Positions 55,123 to 64,000 of a stretch of 64,000 nucleotides of DNA are shown in pieces (position 1 is the stretch's first letter; every line of letters begins with the position of its first letter). Under the pieces are notes generated by a model. The model was given only the letters and a program-made list of their open reading frames with translations, did not search any database and was not told where the DNA came from. A program made the translations under genes and the position numbers. This stretch comes from Ruegeria haliotis (GTDB lineage Bacteria; Pseudomonadota; Alphaproteobacteria; Rhodobacterales; Rhodobacteraceae), in assembly GCF_013377785.1 (NCBI RefSeq), contig NZ_JABXWT010000001.1, positions 372,001-436,000 on the forward strand, written 5' to 3'.

Positions 55123-55467
55123 TTACAACCGCTCGACCTTGACGGAGTCCACCGGATAAAATGCCAGAAACCCCTTGATCTCGACCATCGCCGGGATCGG
55201 GTCTTCATAACTCCAGACCGCGTTTTCCGTCACCGAAGATTTGTTGACGATTGAAAAATGCGTCGCATCGCCCTTGTGCGGACAGTGGGTCACCTTGTCA
55301 GTCCGGTCCAGAAAGGCCATCGCGATGTCGGAACGTGGAAAATAGATCACCGGATCCCGGTCGCCTTCCAGCAATTCCAGCGCATTGCTGGTTTCGCCCA
55401 GAATTGCACCGCCCGAACGGACGCACCATTTGCCCGTCGCTTTTTGGATCGTGATGTGATCGGTCAT
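55123..55467 (-). CDS. DUF427 family protein
   Basis: A 114-residue protein with the DUF427 pattern: RVRSGG-like VRSGGAILGET, VIYFPRSDIAM, a CPHKGDATHFSI motif and VWSYEDPIPAMVEIKGFLAFYP. The family forms a small beta-barrel; CPHKGDA is its hallmark. Function unknown. Confidence 0.88.
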   Translation of the reverse strand: MTDHITIQKATGKWCVRSGGAILGETSNALELLEGDRDPVIYFPRSDIAMAFLDRTDKVTHCPHKGDATHFSIVNKSSVTENAVWSYEDPIPAMVEIKGFLAFYPVDSVKVERL

Positions 55468-55530
55468 TCCTGCTCCTTCATGTGTTCTTTCAAGGCCCCT
55501 TGTCTGCCCGATCCATGTAACAGTCCGGTG

Positions 55531-57321
55531 TCAGAGCGGCGCGGTTGCGGCATCCAACCACAGTTGAGCGTCATCGCCCAGCCTTGGCCGTATTTTTTCC
55601 GCAACGTCGCGGTGGTAGGCGTTCAGCCAGTCGCGTTCTTCCAGTGTCAGCATATCAACCACGATCAGCCGCCGGTCAATGGGCACATAGGTCAAGGTGC
55701 GCCAACCCAGCATCACACGCTCGGCATCGCCACCGGGCAGGGTGGGGGCCTCTTCCACGACAACAAGGTTTTCGATGCGAATGCCAAAGGCGCCTTCGCG
55801 GTAATACCCCGGCTCGTTTGACAGGATCATGCCCGATTGCAGCGGCACATGGCTGACCCGCGACAGGCGTTGCGGCCCTTCGTGAACGCTCAGATACGCG
55901 CCAACGCCATGCCCGACGCCGTGATTGAAATCCTGCCCCGCCAGCCACAGCGGCACCCGTGCAACGCATTCGATGTCACGCCCGGCCAATCCGGCCGGCC
56001 AGCGCAGCATCGACAGGGCGATCATGCCCCTCAGTACACGGGTAAAGCAGGCTTTCTCCTCGTCACCCACAGCCCCAATCGCAATGGTACGCGTGATGTC
56101 GGTGGTGCCGTCCAAATATTGCCCGCCGCTGTCCAGAACCAGCAGATGACCATCCTCCAACCGGCTATCGGTTTCCTCGGTCACCCGGTAATGCATGATC
56201 GCGCCATTTGGCCCGGTCCCGGCAATGGTATCGAACGAGATATCCTGCAGCGCGTTGTCCTTGCGGCGGTTATCCTCCAACCGGGTGACCACCTGCGTTT
56301 CGGTCAGGCTGTTCGGGGCCTGCGCATCCAACCAGCACAATGTTTCGATCACCGCCACAGCGTCCCGCAGATGCGCCTCGGCGCTGCCCGCGATTTCAGC
56401 CGGATTCTTGCAGGCCTTGGGCAGGGCACAGGGATCGCCGCCCTCGTCCATCCGTTCACCTAAGGCATCCGCGACGATCTGGGGCACGGTGCCAGGATCG
56501 ACCTGTACGCGACCCTCCAGTTGGCCCACGGCGTCCAGAAACGCAGAAGGATCATGCACGGACACCTGCGCGCCCAGATGATCCTCAAGCCCGACCAGCT
56601 TTTGGGCGGTCATGAACAGATCGACCTGGCCATCGCTGTGCAGAACGGCAAACCCATGCGCAACCGGGTTGTAGCCAATGTCCGAGCCGCGAATGTTCAG
56701 CAACCACATGATTGAATCCGGCAAGGTGATCACTGCAGCCGAGTGCCCGGCCTGCTTCAGATCATTCGCCAGCCGGCTGATTTTACGCTGGGCTGTTTCA
56801 CCGGCAAACTCAATCGGATGCGCCTTGACCGGACTCATCGGCGGCTCGGGCTGATCCGCCCACACGCGATCCACCAGATTGGCGCATCGCATCAATTCGA
56901 TGCCGCTGCCGTTCAGCTCTTTCTGCGCGCTGGTAATTTGACCAACGGGATGCAGCCATGGGTCGAATCCAACCTTGCCGCCGTTTGGCAACTGCTCTTT
57001 CAACCAGGCGCTTAGGCTGATTTCGGGCCACGGGACCGGGGTAAATTCCTTTGCGACCTGCGCCTTGACCTGCGTGCGATAGCGCCCGTCGATAAACACC
57101 CCGGCCACATGTGTCAGTGCCGCGCAAAACCCGGCCGATCCGGTAAATCCGGTCAACCATGACAACCGCTCATCCCGGGGTGCCACATACTCCCCCTGAT
57201 GCGCGTCAGCGCGCGGGATCAGAAACCCATCCAACCCTTCGCGCACCAGTTCCTCTCGCAATGCAGCCAGCCGAGGCGGGCCCTGTTCCGGGCGCGCAGT
57301 CACTTTGAAGGATTGAAACAT
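55531..57321 (-). CDS. pepP: Xaa-Pro aminopeptidase (M24 family, aminopeptidase P)
   Basis: A 596-residue three-domain aminopeptidase P-type enzyme that removes N-terminal residues ahead of proline. Two creatinase-like N-terminal domains (GFLIPRADAHQGEYV, RLSWLTGFTGSAGF) precede the M24 pita-bread domain. Metal ligands are recognised in LVLDSGGQYLDGTTDITR (Asp), HGVGHGVGAYLSVHEG (His) and GMILSNEPGYY (Glu). The ATG at 57321 has GAGG upstream. Confidence 0.9.
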   Translation of the reverse strand: MFQSFKVTARPEQGPPRLAALREELVREGLDGFLIPRADAHQGEYVAPRDERLSWLTGFTGSAGFCAALTHVAGVFIDGRYRTQVKAQVAKEFTPVPWPEISLSAWLKEQLPNGGKVGFDPWLHPVGQITSAQKELNGSGIELMRCANLVDRVWADQPEPPMSPVKAHPIEFAGETAQRKISRLANDLKQAGHSAAVITLPDSIMWLLNIRGSDIGYNPVAHGFAVLHSDGQVDLFMTAQKLVGLEDHLGAQVSVHDPSAFLDAVGQLEGRVQVDPGTVPQIVADALGERMDEGGDPCALPKACKNPAEIAGSAEAHLRDAVAVIETLCWLDAQAPNSLTETQVVTRLEDNRRKDNALQDISFDTIAGTGPNGAIMHYRVTEETDSRLEDGHLLVLDSGGQYLDGTTDITRTIAIGAVGDEEKACFTRVLRGMIALSMLRWPAGLAGRDIECVARVPLWLAGQDFNHGVGHGVGAYLSVHEGPQRLSRVSHVPLQSGMILSNEPGYYREGAFGIRIENLVVVEEAPTLPGGDAERVMLGWRTLTYVPIDRRLIVVDMLTLEERDWLNAYHRDVAEKIRPRLGDDAQLWLDAATAPL

Positions 57322-57393
57322 GATGGCCTCGTTGTTGTCTGGATGCGCGGAAATCTGCGGCTTGCGGTGGTAAATGTCCAGCAACTCGGCCGG

Positions 57394-58563
57394 TCACTCA
57401 TCCACTGCGCCGAGGAACTCCTGCAGTGTCCCTATGTAGGTGTCGTAAACGTCGTTGCCGGGAAGGGGAATATGATTGGCGGTTTCCAGAATGGCCAGTG
57501 ATGCATCAGGAATACCCGCCGCTAGTTTACGTGCCTCCGACAATGGGTGCACTGCACTGTTACGGCCATGCAGAACCAGAGTTGGGCATTGTACTTGCGG
57601 CAATAAATGCAGGATCGACGCCGTGTTTCCGCTGTCGCGCTGATATAGCTTCTGTTCGACGGAGTAGAGCGCTTGCATCTCGTCCACAATTTCGCGAACG
57701 GTCTCAAGCGGCCCTTCGGGAAAGTAGCTCAGCAACGAGCCGACAGCATAACCGCTGCCCGGGTTCTTCCACCCTTCGATGATCAGATTGCGGATCGAAT
57801 CCGGCACGGCTACATCATCCCGATGATCGCGACCCTCGGCCCAACCACCGACAATGGCAAGCCTGCTGACGCGTTCCGGATATTGGGTCGCGAATTGCAG
57901 GGCCGAGAATATGCCACCAAACTCCGAGACGATGGCAAAGCGGTCAAAGCCAGCGGCATGTGTCACGGTCAGAATGTCTTCTGCGCCCCCTTCGTGGTCG
58001 GCGCGGCAGCTATCGCCCCAATGGGACCGCTGGCGTTTGTTGTAACGCAGCATGGTGAACTTTGCGTCCATCGCACTCAGATACGCACGTTCTGAGGTCA
58101 GCCGCGATTCTGCCTCCAGATCATAAACGATCGAGCCTACTCTCAGAACCGCCGGGCCCTCGCCGGATACGGCGAATGCAATTGCTTGACCGTCGCTGCC
58201 TCGTGCATATTTCAACTGCTGTGTCTGCCGGTGTCTCTCAGGTGTCGGATCGGCATCACGACTGACCTCAGCTGCCATCTGCAGCCCACGCCGCACAATC
58301 GTTCGAATGATCCGCTGAGTCTTGCCATCATCGCCAACTGCTTTACGAGCCGCGGCGATACGGGCGCTGATCGTCGATTCCGAGACAAACCGACCGTTCC
58401 AGACCCGTTCGATGATCTCCTCGCGTGCCACCAGCTTGCCGGGGCTTTCCGCCAGCAACTCCAACAGGTCAAAGACCTGCGGTTCGACCGGTACAGTCTC
58501 GCCATCGCGCAACAGCACGTGACGATCCACGTCCAGAACACAATCTGCAAACTCATAGCGCAT
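57394..58563 (-). CDS. Winged-helix DNA-binding domain fused to alpha/beta-hydrolase-like domain
   Basis: A 389-residue fusion. The N-terminal 95 residues are an OmpR/PhoB-type winged helix (VPVEPQVFDLLELLAESPGK, then SESTISARIAAARKAVGDD). The rest is an alpha/beta-hydrolase fold. The nucleophile elbow reads FAIVSEFGG, not GxSxG. The acid position appears as HGRNSAVHP (Asn where Asp is usual). The His loop is NHIPLPG. The domain may therefore sense a ligand rather than hydrolyse one, which is inference. No response-regulator receiver is present. A 54-residue ORF is divergent. Confidence 0.8.
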   Translation of the reverse strand: MRYEFADCVLDVDRHVLLRDGETVPVEPQVFDLLELLAESPGKLVAREEIIERVWNGRFVSESTISARIAAARKAVGDDGKTQRIIRTIVRRGLQMAAEVSRDADPTPERHRQTQQLKYARGSDGQAIAFAVSGEGPAVLRVGSIVYDLEAESRLTSERAYLSAMDAKFTMLRYNKRQRSHWGDSCRADHEGGAEDILTVTHAAGFDRFAIVSEFGGIFSALQFATQYPERVSRLAIVGGWAEGRDHRDDVAVPDSIRNLIIEGWKNPGSGYAVGSLLSYFPEGPLETVREIVDEMQALYSVEQKLYQRDSGNTASILHLLPQVQCPTLVLHGRNSAVHPLSEARKLAAGIPDASLAILETANHIPLPGNDVYDTYIGTLQEFLGAVDE

Positions 58564-58703
58564 GGGCTGAATACACTCCGTTTCGACAGGAGCCACAAGG
58601 TTCAATAACTTTCCCAAGGGTTTCTCAGGCGTTTCTCAGGACAGCCTTCAAGCGGGCGGTCATCGCGATCACCACATTAGAGGCAACAGACAGGAGTTCC
58701 CCA

Positions 58704-58868
58704 ATGATGCCTCCCTTTGATACCGCATTGCTGCGCCACCCGGCTGCCCGGCACAGATATAGCGTTTCCGGATCGCAAATCGAACCACAAAACAGGATCA
58801 GAAAGACCGCGTTCAGATGGCTATCGTGGTTCGCATTTCGTCCGGCAGAACAGGGCCAGCAAATCTAG
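58704..58868 (+). CDS. Possible small protein divergent from the winged-helix regulator
   Basis: A 54-residue ORF ([20 protein letters not shown]...) with AGGAG 9 bases before its ATG. It overlaps the end of cobT by 4 bases on the opposite strand. It has no recognised family and is basic in composition. It is kept because of the ribosome binding site and its position opposite the regulator, but it may not be real. Confidence 0.35.
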   Translation: MMPPFDTALLRHPAARHRYSVSGSQIEPQNRIRKTAFRWLSWFAFRPAEQGQQI

Positions 58869-60742
58869 CTGGCCCGCTTCATCCCCATCACGCGCGCACG
58901 CGCACGCGGGTCGCTGTCAAACAGCGCCGCCAGCTGCTCGGTCATCGCACCGGCCAGCTGATCCACATCGGTGATCGTCACCGCGCGGTCATAATACCGG
59001 GTCACGTCATGACCAATACCGATGGCCAGCAACTCTACCATCTTGCGCTTTTCGACCATGGCGATCACATCGCGCAGGTGTTTTTCCAGATAATTCGCGG
59101 GGTTCACGCTCAACGTCGAATCATCCACCGGCGCGCCATCCGAGATCACCATCAGGATCTTGCGCTGCTCGCGCCGCGCCAGCATCCGCCGATGCGCCCA
59201 TTCCAGCGCCTCGCCGTCGATGTTTTCCTTCAGCAGACCTTCTTTCATCATCAAGCCCAGATTGGGCCGCGCCCGCCGCCACGGAGCGTCCGCGCCTTTG
59301 TAGATGATGTGGCGCAGGTCGTTCAGACGACCGGGCTGCTGCGGGCGGCCATCGTTTAGCCACGCCTCACGCGCCAAACCGCCTTTCCACGCCCGGGTGG
59401 TAAAGCCCAAAATCTCGACCTTCACGTTGCACCGCTCCAGCGTCCGCGCGAGGACATCGGCGCAGATCGCGGCAATCGAGATCGGACGTCCCCGCATCGA
59501 CCCCGAGTTATCCAGCAACAGCGTTACAACCGTATCGCGGAATTCGGTATCCTTTTCGACCTTGAAACTCAGCGGCGTGGTCGGGTTCGCAACCACACGC
59601 GCCAGACGGCCGGCATCCAAGATGCCTTCCTCGCGGTCGAACTCCCAAGACCGATTCTGTTGCGCCTGCAACCGGCGCTGCAGCTTGTTGGCCAGACGGC
59701 TGACGGCGCCTTTCAAGGGCTCCAGCTGCTGATCCAGATAGGCGCGCAACCGCTCCAATTCCGCAGGTTCCGCCAAATCCTCAGCGGGAATTTCTTCGTC
59801 ATTGGTGTTCAGATAGACCTTGTAGTCCGGGTCGGCATCGGATGCGGGCGGTGGGGCAGGCGGCTCCATCGGGGCCTCACCCTCAGGCATTTCGGCCTCA
59901 TCACCCATCTCATCTTCGGCCATCTCATCCATCGAGACTTGTGCCTGAGATTGATCCTGCTGCTCTTCCTGAGTCTGCTCAGGGGTCGCGTCGGCGTCCT
60001 GTTCGTCCTGATCGTCCTGACCGGTGCTGTCGGGATCGGGCTGCTCCTCGGCGTCGTCCTCGGCCTGATCTTCCTGCTCGTCGTCCAGCTCATCCGGGTC
60101 ATCGCCCAACTGGTCGCCGTATCCCAGATCCTTGATCATCTGCCGCGCGAACTTGGCAAACGCCGCCTGATCCGAGAGCACTTCATCAAGGTTCTCCAGC
60201 ACGCCGCCAGCTTGTTCCTCGATAAACCCGCGCCACAGGTTCATGACATTCTCAGCCGCAGGCGGCAGGTCGCGCCCAGTGGCCAGATGCCGGATCAGAT
60301 AGCCCGCAGCCACCGACAAGGGCGCATCCGCAGGCTGCTTGCATTGGTCATAGCCGCGCCGGATCGCCTCATGCCCGATCTTGACGTCGATGTTGCTGGC
60401 TGTGCCGGGCATATCCCGTGCACCCATCGCCTCGCACCGTGCGGTTTCCAAAGCCTCATAAAGGTCGCGCGCCATATCACCCGGAGGCGCATAGCGATTA
60501 TGCGTCGCATCGTCATGATACCGGCGCTGCAACGCCAGCGCATCCGCCGTGCCGCGCGCCAGCAAAACCTCTTCCCGCGTCATTCGGCGGCTGACCTGAG
60601 GCAACCGCATCGACTCGCCCGATAAGCCAGACGGGTCGACCGTATAGCTCACCGACAACTCGGGATCGTCGGCCATCACTTTAGTGGCCTCGGCTAAGGC
60701 CTTCTTGAACGGATCAGCGGGGTTGTCGTTTTGTTTACTCAT
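58865..60742 (-). CDS. cobT: Aerobic cobaltochelatase subunit CobT
   Basis: A 625-residue subunit of the ATP-dependent cobaltochelatase (CobNST), which inserts cobalt into hydrogenobyrinic acid a,c-diamide. A conserved N-terminal part is followed by a long acidic stretch (residues about 210-330, Asp/Glu/Gln-rich) and a C-terminal von Willebrand A domain with MIDAS DNSGSM ([11 protein letters not shown]). Its ATG overlaps the racemase-like stop by one base, and cobS is further upstream on the same strand. CobN is not in the window. Confidence 0.95.
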   Translation of the reverse strand: MSKQNDNPADPFKKALAEATKVMADDPELSVSYTVDPSGLSGESMRLPQVSRRMTREEVLLARGTADALALQRRYHDDATHNRYAPPGDMARDLYEALETARCEAMGARDMPGTASNIDVKIGHEAIRRGYDQCKQPADAPLSVAAGYLIRHLATGRDLPPAAENVMNLWRGFIEEQAGGVLENLDEVLSDQAAFAKFARQMIKDLGYGDQLGDDPDELDDEQEDQAEDDAEEQPDPDSTGQDDQDEQDADATPEQTQEEQQDQSQAQVSMDEMAEDEMGDEAEMPEGEAPMEPPAPPPASDADPDYKVYLNTNDEEIPAEDLAEPAELERLRAYLDQQLEPLKGAVSRLANKLQRRLQAQQNRSWEFDREEGILDAGRLARVVANPTTPLSFKVEKDTEFRDTVVTLLLDNSGSMRGRPISIAAICADVLARTLERCNVKVEILGFTTRAWKGGLAREAWLNDGRPQQPGRLNDLRHIIYKGADAPWRRARPNLGLMMKEGLLKENIDGEALEWAHRRMLARREQRKILMVISDGAPVDDSTLSVNPANYLEKHLRDVIAMVEKRKMVELLAIGIGHDVTRYYDRAVTITDVDQLAGAMTEQLAALFDSDPRARARVMGMKRAS

Positions 60743-61440
60743 TAGTCTGCCCCTGCTTCTTGAAGCGTCATTTCTTCACTTGCCAGACGAGCCAGCACGT
60801 CCACATGCACATCCAACGCATCTACAACAGTATAGCCCGGATCCTGCCCATCAAAAGCAAGGTTCAGATCGGTACCGGCCAACACGACAGCGTCGGCGTT
60901 CAAATCATCCACCATACGGCGGCCTGCATCCAGAAACAGTGCGCGATCCGGATCGGAACAAAATCCGGCGACTGCCATATCCTGATAGGTTTGCCCCAGA
61001 GTTTCGATCTCGTCTTCCAGCGCGACCGCCCGGGTTTGCACAAGCTGACCATAGAGATTTGTCTGCATCACAACCCGAGTGCCCAGCAACCCAATGGTCC
61101 CAAATCCCTGAGAGGCGAAATAGGCGTCTAAAGGGCTTACAGCCGAAACCAATGGAATTGGAGATAATGGTACTGTCTCATCATAGCAAAAATGCCCACC
61201 CAGTGAGGTGATCGCCGCACAATCTGCACCTGCTGCCTGTAACCGGTTCAACAACCCGGCATAGACCTGCGCCTGCGTGTCCCGCTTGTCGGCCAGATTG
61301 TTACGGATCAATTCCTGCACATCCGCATTCACGATGGTCAGTTCAAGCGGTTTTCCACGTGCAGCCATGGCCGTGGAAAGTCGCTGATAATACACCACCG
61401 TTGCAGCAACGCCGATCCCGCCAATCAATCCGATATGCAT
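60742..61440 (-). CDS. Aspartate/glutamate racemase-fold protein lacking both catalytic cysteines
   Basis: A 232-residue protein of the Asp/Glu/hydantoin racemase fold ([34 protein letters not shown]). In active members one catalytic Cys lies in an IPCNTAH-like motif and the other in LGCTEL. Here these positions are Ser79 (AITSLGGHF) and Gly189 (VLAGTDLNL). So classical two-cysteine racemisation is unlikely. AGGAGG precedes the ATG at 61440. It lies between cobS and cobT, 13 bases after cobS and overlapping cobT by one base. Confidence 0.8.
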   Translation of the reverse strand: MHIGLIGGIGVAATVVYYQRLSTAMAARGKPLELTIVNADVQELIRNNLADKRDTQAQVYAGLLNRLQAAGADCAAITSLGGHFCYDETVPLSPIPLVSAVSPLDAYFASQGFGTIGLLGTRVVMQTNLYGQLVQTRAVALEDEIETLGQTYQDMAVAGFCSDPDRALFLDAGRRMVDDLNADAVVLAGTDLNLAFDGQDPGYTVVDALDVHVDVLARLASEEMTLQEAGAD

Positions 61441-61453
61441 GGCGGACCTCCTG

Positions 61454-62440
61454 TCACCCCAGACTGACGCTCGCAGCGCTTTCCGGCAGTTCCTCATCAA
61501 AGCACCGCTGATAGAACTCGGCCACGGTCTGGCGCTCCAGCTCATCACACTTGTTCAGGAAGGACAGGCGGAAGGCATAGCCCACATCGCGGAAAATCTC
61601 GGCATTTTGCGCCCAGTTGATCACGGTCCGCGGGCTCATCACTGTCGACAGGTCGCCGTTCATGAACGCGGTCCGGGTCAGGTCGGCGACGGTGACCATC
61701 TGGCTGACGGTCTTGCGGCCCTTCTCGGTGTTGTAATGCGGCGCTTTCGACAGAACGATCATCGTCTCGGCATCGTGGCTCAGGTAGTTGAGCGTCGAAA
61801 CCAGAGACCAGCGGTCCATCTGCGCCTGGTTGATCTGCTGCGTGCCATGATACAGGCCCGTCGTATCACCCAGACCCACGGTGTTGGCGGTGGCGAACAG
61901 GCGGAAATTGGGGTTCGGCGTGATGATCTCGTTCTGGTCCAGCAGCGTCAACTTGCCGTCATGTTCCAAAACACGCTGGATCACGAACATCACATCTGCG
62001 CGACCGGCGTCGTATTCGTCGAACACGATCGCGACCGGGTTGCGCAGCGCCCAGGGCAGGATGCCCTCGTGGAATTCGGTGACCTGCTTGCCGTCGCGCA
62101 GCTTGATGGCGTCTTTACCGATCAGGTCGATCCGGCTGATATGGCTGTCCAGGTTCACACGCACGGCGGGCCAGTTCAGGCGCGCGGCAACCTGTTCGAT
62201 ATGGGTCGATTTGCCTGTGCCGTGATAGCCCTGGATCATCACCCGGCGATTGTGGGCAAAGCCCGCCAGAATCGCCAGCGTGGTTTCGGGGTCGAATTTA
62301 TAGGTGTGATCGATGGCCGGAACCCGATCACTGTGTTCCGCAAAGCCTTTGACCGCCATGTCGGTATCGATACCGAACACGTCACGGACCGAGATCTCTT
62401 CGGTGGGTTTTGCGTTGATATCAATCGATCCGTCAGCCAT
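61454..62440 (-). CDS. cobS: Aerobic cobaltochelatase subunit CobS
   Basis: A 328-residue AAA+ ATPase subunit that forms a chaperone-like complex with CobT for cobalt insertion into the corrin ring. Walker [11 protein letters not shown], Walker [11 protein letters not shown], sensor 1 [11 protein letters not shown], and the CobS N-terminal [13 protein letters not shown]. The ATG at 62440 begins the conserved N terminus. First gene of the cobS-racemase-cobT set. Confidence 0.96.
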   Translation of the reverse strand: MADGSIDINAKPTEEISVRDVFGIDTDMAVKGFAEHSDRVPAIDHTYKFDPETTLAILAGFAHNRRVMIQGYHGTGKSTHIEQVAARLNWPAVRVNLDSHISRIDLIGKDAIKLRDGKQVTEFHEGILPWALRNPVAIVFDEYDAGRADVMFVIQRVLEHDGKLTLLDQNEIITPNPNFRLFATANTVGLGDTTGLYHGTQQINQAQMDRWSLVSTLNYLSHDAETMIVLSKAPHYNTEKGRKTVSQMVTVADLTRTAFMNGDLSTVMSPRTVINWAQNAEIFRDVGYAFRLSFLNKCDELERQTVAEFYQRCFDEELPESAASVSLG

Positions 62441-62654
62441 GCGCGTCGTCCTTATCCTTTGTCCCGTTTCCCGGGTTTGAACTTGTGTGTGGTGCAACAT
62501 ATTCCGGACAAGGGCAAGGGAAAGCCGCGCGCGATGCGGCGTTTGCAAAACCAACAGCAAAAAAACCCTCCAACCATCGTGCGCGTGTCGTTTTTGTGCA
62601 AAGCCGCAGTATTTGCCGAGTTGACAGCCGTTCCCTCGGCATGACACTTCTCAG

Positions 62655-62863
62655 CCGTCCACGGTTCCCAAAAGCCCAAGGCTGAGGGATGAAAAGGGAA
62701 TACGGTGCGGCACCCACACGGGGTGCCAATTCCGTAGCTGCCCCCGCAACTGTAAGCGGAGAGCGACGCCGATATGCCACTGGCCACATGGCTGGGAAGG
62801 CCGGAGTCGCAATTCCCCGCAAGTCAGGAGACCTGCCGTTGACCCCCCGGTGGACACCGGGAC
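62655..62863 (+). ncRNA. Cobalamin (adenosylcobalamin) riboswitch
   Basis: Strong matches to the cobalamin aptamer: GGTTCCC (62663), AAGGGAATACGGTGCGG (62695), GCCACTGG with GGGAAGGC-like elements (62776-62800) and the B12 box AGTCAGGAGACCTGCC at 62822-62837. A 7-bp hairpin CCCGGTG/CACCGGG follows at 62846-62861. It lies on the plus strand, 80 bases ahead of the cbiM-like gene, and would lower its expression when cobalamin is plentiful. Ends are approximate. Confidence 0.93.
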
Positions 62864-62899
62864 TCAACCCGGCTGCTTTATGCCGGATCAACCTGAACG

Positions 62900-62917
62900 G
62901 CCGCCGGGTGAGGCGGC
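62900..62917 (+). promoter_or_regulatory. Hairpin next to the cbiM ribosome binding site
   Basis: GCCGCC/GGCGGC with a 6-base loop ends exactly before AGGAG. It could hold the ribosome binding site in or out of a structure as part of the riboswitch expression platform. Confidence 0.5.
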
Positions 62918-62929
62918 AGGAGATATAAA

Positions 62930-63607
62930 ATGCATATTGAACCGGGCATCGTAGACGGTGCCAAAATCGTACTTTCCTACGCCACCGCAGCCGGTGCGGC
63001 GACTTATGCGGCCAAAGAGGCGCTGAGCGCCATCCGCACTTCGGGAGCGGCATCGCTGGCCGTCCGAACCGCCCTGGCAACGGTGTGCACCTTCGTGTTC
63101 TTCCAAGTCCTGCCACATTTCGCGGTCGGCGTGTCCGAGGTCCACTTTATTCTGGGTTCGACCCTGTTCCTGCTGCTGGGGGTGGCCCCCGCCGCGTTTG
63201 GTCTGGCGCTGGGTCTGTTGTTGCAAGGTGTGCTCTTTGCGCCTTTCGACCTGCCGCAATTCTTCATCAACGTGACCACGCTGCTGGTTCCGCTGTTTGC
63301 TGTGCAGGCACTGGCCAAGCGCATCATCGCGCCGGGCACCGCTTATGTTGACCTGAAGTATCGTCAGGCACTGGCACTCAGCACCGCATTTCAGGGCGGT
63401 GTTGTCGCCTGGGTCGCGTTCTGGGCATTCTACGGTCAGGGTTTCGGGGCTGAAACCATGGCTTCGGTTTTTGCCTTCGGTGGCGCCTACATGCTGGTCG
63501 TGATCATCGAGCCGCTGGCCGATCTGGCCGTGCTGGCTGTTGCCAAATCCCTGCGTGGCCTGAACGGCACCGGTCTGGTGACCCCGCGCCTGTATAACGC
63601 AGCCTGA
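62930..63607 (+). CDS. cbiM: CbiM-family cobalt uptake protein (energy-coupling factor type)
   Basis: A 225-residue membrane protein with six or seven helices. It begins MHIEPGIVDGAK, keeping the N-terminal Met-His that coordinates metal in CbiM/NikM. The core matches CbiM (KIVLSYATAAGAATYA, GVSEVHFILGSTLFLLLGVAPAAFGLALG). CbiN, CbiQ and CbiO are not next to it. Placement behind a cobalamin riboswitch and beside cobST indicates cobalt supply for B12 synthesis. Confidence 0.9.
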   Translation: MHIEPGIVDGAKIVLSYATAAGAATYAAKEALSAIRTSGAASLAVRTALATVCTFVFFQVLPHFAVGVSEVHFILGSTLFLLLGVAPAAFGLALGLLLQGVLFAPFDLPQFFINVTTLLVPLFAVQALAKRIIAPGTAYVDLKYRQALALSTAFQGGVVAWVAFWAFYGQGFGAETMASVFAFGGAYMLVVIIEPLADLAVLAVAKSLRGLNGTGLVTPRLYNAA

Positions 63608-63630
63608 TCTAAGCGATCTGTACCACTCTC

Positions 63631-63659
63631 ACGGCCCCTTTTGGGGCCGTTTTTCTTTT
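63631..63659 (+). terminator. Intrinsic terminator after cbiM
   Basis: ACGGCCCC/GGGGCCGT, TTTT loop and a TTTTCTTTT tail, 23 bases after the stop codon. Confidence 0.93.
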
Positions 63660-63825
63660 GCGTGACGGCAGTGCCTGAAGCAAGCCTGACCTGCTGCTCA
63701 ACTCGAAACAGCATGCTTTCGCATCAACCGCGAATCCAGATTGATCGCATCAAGCCTCGTTGCTCAGGGGCATAGCAGGCGCGATTCGTATCCCTAATCA
63801 GCCACGCATGCGCGACCGGCTGCGA

Positions 63826-64000
63826 TTACTTGAAATTCCGACTGTCCTTGATCTGATCCCAGGCCCAGACGACCTCTTGCAGCTGTTCTTCCTGTGAACG
63901 GTCGCCGCCGTTCATGTCCGGATGCAGGACCTTGATCAACTTCTTGTAAGCCTTGCGCACCTCGGCCTTGGTCCAACTGTCATTGGCTTCCAGAATCTCG
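63826..64000 (-). CDS. J-domain protein (C-terminal part; gene continues beyond the window)
   Basis: The last 57 codons of a minus-strand gene. The frame reads a DnaJ J-domain with EVRKAYKKLIKVLHPDMNG, including the HPD motif that stimulates DnaK ATPase, then EEQLQEVVWAWDQIKDS and the stop. The domain is at the C-terminal end of the protein. The N terminus is outside the window. The 166-base stretch between the cbiM terminator and this gene holds nothing recognisable. Confidence 0.85.
   Translation of the reverse strand, partial: EILEANDSWTKAEVRKAYKKLIKVLHPDMNGGDRSQEEQLQEVVWAWDQIKDSRNFK

Overview
The window is a chromosomal segment of a Rhodobacterales alphaproteobacterium of the Roseobacter group (Rhodobacteraceae). 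The gene families, the high-GC codon use, and two regulatory RNA loci described so far mainly from this family (a CCUCCUCCC 'cuckoo' RNA cluster and an UpsM-like leader in front of mraZ) point the same way. The genus cannot be fixed from the sequence alone. No insertion sequence, prophage, CRISPR array or rRNA gene was found.

Region 1 (1-15000) is mixed housekeeping. It opens with the end of a glycine betaine/proline-type ABC permease, then an NnrU-like membrane protein, a DUF2478 protein, a sugar-lactone oxidase coupled to an alanine-racemase-fold enzyme, tRNA-Tyr, rlmB with a zinc-ribbon protein that seems to start at ATT, and a YHS protein. A candidate small RNA follows, then a CoA-binding protein and a lipoprotein. 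The histidine genes hisB-hisH-hisA-hisF-hisE all lie on the minus strand, but plus-strand genes for small exported proteins sit between them. Two tRNA-Gly(GCC) genes and several small proteins close the region.

Region 2 (15000-24950) is central metabolism and stress. It holds pyruvate carboxylase, an FMN-dependent L-lactate dehydrogenase-like enzyme, a membrane diguanylate cyclase, and a UvrD/PcrA helicase carrying an AT-rich in-frame insertion. Next, on the minus strand, is a DUF1127 gene (CcaF1-like) followed by six hairpins. Each displays CCUCCUCCC in its loop, and they are arranged as three pairs.

Region 3 (24950-52700) is the division and cell wall (dcw) cluster. A leader with MraZ-type operator repeats, a likely promoter and a strong intrinsic terminator precedes mraZ-rsmH-ftsL-ftsI-murE-murF-mraY-murD. 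Three unrelated genes then intervene before ftsW-murG-murC. Four small membrane-protein genes come next, then murB-ddl-ftsQ-ftsA, an exported-protein gene, ftsZ, lpxC, bamD and recN. Lipid II synthesis, septal wall synthesis, the Z ring, lipid A commitment and outer-membrane protein assembly are thus almost contiguous and on one strand.

Region 4 (52700-64000) has a ClC channel, a small AT-rich patch with a CxxC protein, a DUF427 protein, an aminopeptidase P, and a winged-helix/hydrolase fusion regulator. The aerobic cobaltochelatase genes cobS and cobT are separated by a racemase-fold gene that lacks both catalytic cysteines. Divergent from cobS, a cobalamin riboswitch controls a CbiM-type cobalt uptake protein. 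The window ends inside a J-domain gene. The most notable items are the cuckoo RNA cluster, the UpsM/MraZ leader, the ATT-start zinc ribbon, the UvrD insertion and the cysteine-less racemase homologue.
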